Part shown: positions 7,226 through 8,572 of the stretch, one piece after another
How the letters are laid out: each line of letters opens with the position of its first letter
Numbering within the stretch: the first letter of the stretch is position 1
Source: Thermoleophilaceae bacterium
Lineage (GTDB): Bacteria > Actinomycetota > Thermoleophilia > Solirubrobacterales > Thermoleophilaceae
Assembly (NCBI GenBank): GCA_013695855.1
Contig: JACCZR010000082.1
Span: 1 to 8,572 of the forward strand
Direction: 5' to 3'
DNA: 8,572 nucleotides
Program-made: the position numbers and the translations under genes
The notes under the pieces: generated by a model
Seen by the model: the letters and a program-made list of their open reading frames with translations, nothing else
What the model was told of the DNA's origin: nothing
The model's database searches: none

Positions 7226-8017
7226 GTGTCCATCACCGTCACCGTCATGTCGCAGAAGGGGGGGACCGGGAAGACCACCACGGTCCGCACGCTCGCCGAC
7301 GTCCTGCGCCGAGTGGGGCTCGAGGTGCTCTGCGTGGACCTCGACCCACAGGGCAACCTCTCCGACTACTTCGACGTCCCGGCCGACGCCGATCCGACGG
7401 TGGCCGACGTCCTGGCCGGGCGCGCCAAAGCCGCCGACGCCATACACGACGGCATCCTTCCCGCCAACCTGGGCCTGGCCGAGGCCGAGTTGGTGCTGGC
7501 GGGGAAGATGGGCCGCGAGATGACCCTGCGGCGGGCGCTGCGCGACGTAAAGCGCCGCCACGACCTCGTGCTGATCGACTGCCCGCCGGCACTTGGCCTG
7601 CTCACCGTCAACGCCCTCGTGGCCGCCGACCACGCGCTGATCTCGTCCGGGGCCGAGTACTTCTCGCTGCAGGGCGTCGAGCAGGCGCTCGAGGTGGTCG
7701 AGCTGGCCAAGGAGTCGCTGCACCCCGACCTCGACTGGATCGGCGTACTGATCAACCTGGCCGACATGCGCACGGTGCACGCCCGCGAGGCCCAGCAGCA
7801 GCTGGGTGAGCGCTTCGGCGACAAGGTCTTCTCGAGCGTCGTGCGGCGCTCCGTCCGGTACGCGGAGTCCTCGGAGCGGGGGGTGTCCATCCTCGACTTC
7901 CACCCCGAGCTGGGAGCCGACTACGTGGACCTCGCGGCCGAGCTGCTGGAGCGACTGGGCATGGCCGAGGAGCGCGAGCGGGTGCTGGCCTTCCGCGAGG
8001 AGCTCGTGCCCGCTTGA
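7226..8017 (+). CDS. ParA/Soj-family partitioning ATPase
   Basis: This 263-residue protein is a MinD/ParA-type ATPase. The start is GTG 7226, placing the deviant Walker A motif QKGGTGKTTT at residues 10-19 (signature Lys11, nucleotide-binding Lys16), the usual position in short Soj-type ParAs with no N-terminal DNA-binding domain. An upstream frame extension to 7121 has no family match and overlaps gltB. The motif DLDPQGN is at 38-44 with Asp40 the likely catalytic residue, and the Walker B-like LVLIDCPP at 114-121. The segment RRSVRYAESSERGVSI corresponds to the region that in Soj-type proteins contributes to DNA binding and contact with neighbours. Such ATPases form ATP-dependent dimers on DNA to move chromosomes, plasmids or protein complexes. 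No parB or parS is visible, so the cargo is unknown and no specific gene symbol is given. Its stop overlaps the amidase start by four bases, suggesting one transcript. Confidence 0.93.
   Translation: MSITVTVMSQKGGTGKTTTVRTLADVLRRVGLEVLCVDLDPQGNLSDYFDVPADADPTVADVLAGRAKAADAIHDGILPANLGLAEAELVLAGKMGREMTLRRALRDVKRRHDLVLIDCPPALGLLTVNALVAADHALISSGAEYFSLQGVEQALEVVELAKESLHPDLDWIGVLINLADMRTVHAREAQQQLGERFGDKVFSSVVRRSVRYAESSERGVSILDFHPELGADYVDLAAELLERLGMAEERERVLAFREELVPA
7997..8002 (+). promoter_or_regulatory. Possible ribosome binding site of the amidase gene
   Basis: GAGGAG lies inside the end of parA, 11 bases before the TTG at 8014. The spacing is slightly long but usable. It supports the TTG start, for which there is no nearby upstream alternative in frame. 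Confidence 0.45.
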
Positions 8018-8572
8018 CGACGGATCCTCTGGCGGCTTCCGCCCTCGAGCAGGCGAGGCTGGTGCGGGAAGGCGAGATCTCCGCGCCCGAGCTGGTGGAA
8101 GCTTCGCTGCGGCGCGCCGGGGAGCTGCAGGCGCGCCTGAACTGCTTCGTCTCGATCGACGGCGACCGCGCGCTCGCGGCGGCCAGGTCCCTGGAGCCGG
8201 GCGACCCGCGCCCCTTCGCGGGGGTCCCGACCGCGGTCAAGGACATCACCCCCTCGGCAGACCACACGCTGACCATGGGCTCCGACCTCTTCGGCGACTT
8301 CTCCCCCGGCTTCGACGCCCACGCCATCCGCCGCCTGCGCGAGGCGGGATTGGTGATAGTCGGCCAGACCACGACGCCCGAGCTGGGCATCGTGAACGTG
8401 ACCGAAGGCAGGCGCTATGGCCCGACACGGAATCCGTGGGACCCGGAGCGCACACCGGGTGGCTCGAGCGGCGGCGCCGCCGCCGCGGTGGCGGGCGGCG
8501 CGTTCTCGCTGGCCCACGGCTCGGACGGCGGCGGCTCGATCCGCATCCCCGCCGCCTGCTGCGGGCTGGTGG
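8014..8572 (+). CDS. Amidase-signature family hydrolase, 3' end outside window
   Basis: The first 186 residues of an amidase-signature enzyme, a family that hydrolyses carboxamides by a Ser-cisSer-Lys triad. The triad is visible: Lys76 in GVPTAVKDI, cis-Ser151 in PGGSSGG, and nucleophile Ser175 in GSDGGGSIRIPA, with the normal 24-residue spacing between the two serines. The region between includes GQTTTPELG and RNPWDPERTPGG, typical of the family. The motif has Gly at 172-174 where many members have GSDTGGS; the GSDGGGS form followed by a Cys-Gly-Leu-Val stretch is one I associate with NylA-like amidases, so a broad amidase is more likely than the GatA subunit of the tRNA amidotransferase, and no gatC or gatB is in view. 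The substrate cannot be told. The start is TTG 8014, whose bases overlap the parA stop (TTGA). The protein probably continues for some 280-300 residues past the edge. Confidence 0.92.
   Translation, partial: MTTDPLAASALEQARLVREGEISAPELVEASLRRAGELQARLNCFVSIDGDRALAAARSLEPGDPRPFAGVPTAVKDITPSADHTLTMGSDLFGDFSPGFDAHAIRRLREAGLVIVGQTTTPELGIVNVTEGRRYGPTRNPWDPERTPGGSSGGAAAAVAGGAFSLAHGSDGGGSIRIPAACCGLV

Noticed and set aside
7184..7903. A 239-codon open frame opposite parA
   Set aside because: Antisense to a clear ParA with all its motifs; no domain, and typical shadow composition.
7752..8517. Minus-strand open frames opposite the end of parA and the amidase
   Set aside because: They overlap the amidase catalytic motifs on the other strand and have Arg/Pro/Ser-rich shadow composition.
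1..8572. CRISPR arrays, tRNA or rRNA genes, insertion sequences, attachment sites
   Set aside because: Reading through the window showed no spaced direct repeats, no cloverleaf-like genes, no transposase or integrase motifs, and no gene-sized non-coding gap to hold them.

Overview
The window is a GC-rich, densely coding stretch whose third codon positions are almost always G or C. With GTG and TTG starts, stop/start overlaps and a two-subunit bacterial-type NADPH glutamate synthase, it fits a high-GC actinobacterium. A deep lineage such as Thermoleophilia/Solirubrobacterales is possible, but that is an inference from gene style and not something the sequence proves. Nothing suggests a prophage, insertion sequence, CRISPR array, tRNA or rRNA.

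Layout from left to right. (1) Positions 1-658, minus strand: the 5' part of a gene running off the left edge, a protein of unknown role with two winged-helix-like segments (resembling the GPP34 or TIGR04222 style) and a hydrophobic Ala-rich end. (2) A short divergent region holding a 9-bp repeat and a good ribosome binding site. (3) Positions 710-1041, plus strand: a small exported PepSY-domain protein whose reading frame is broken inside the signal peptide by an apparent single-base loss. (4) Positions 1073-7143, minus strand: the gltB-gltD operon for the large and small subunits of NADPH-dependent glutamate synthase (GOGAT), with overlapping stop and start codons. gltD carries an unusual tail of about 45 residues. 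(5) An 82-bp divergent intergenic region. (6) Positions 7226-8017, plus strand: a ParA/Soj-type ATPase. (7) From 8014 off the right edge: an amidase-signature hydrolase that starts on TTG and overlaps the parA stop by 4 bases.

How the genes work together: GltB releases ammonia from glutamine in its N-terminal amidotransferase domain and channels it to the FMN site, where 2-oxoglutarate becomes glutamate. GltD supplies the electrons from NADPH through FAD and iron-sulfur clusters. The ParA-like gene and the amidase look translationally coupled, but they have no obvious shared pathway. The ParA has no ParB partner in view. The PepSY gene and the left-edge gene are divergent and may share a control region.

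I did not find a convincing new biological system. The items most worth a second look are the broken PepSY frame, the GltD tail and the parA-amidase coupling. Both edge genes are incomplete, so their annotation rests on partial sequence.
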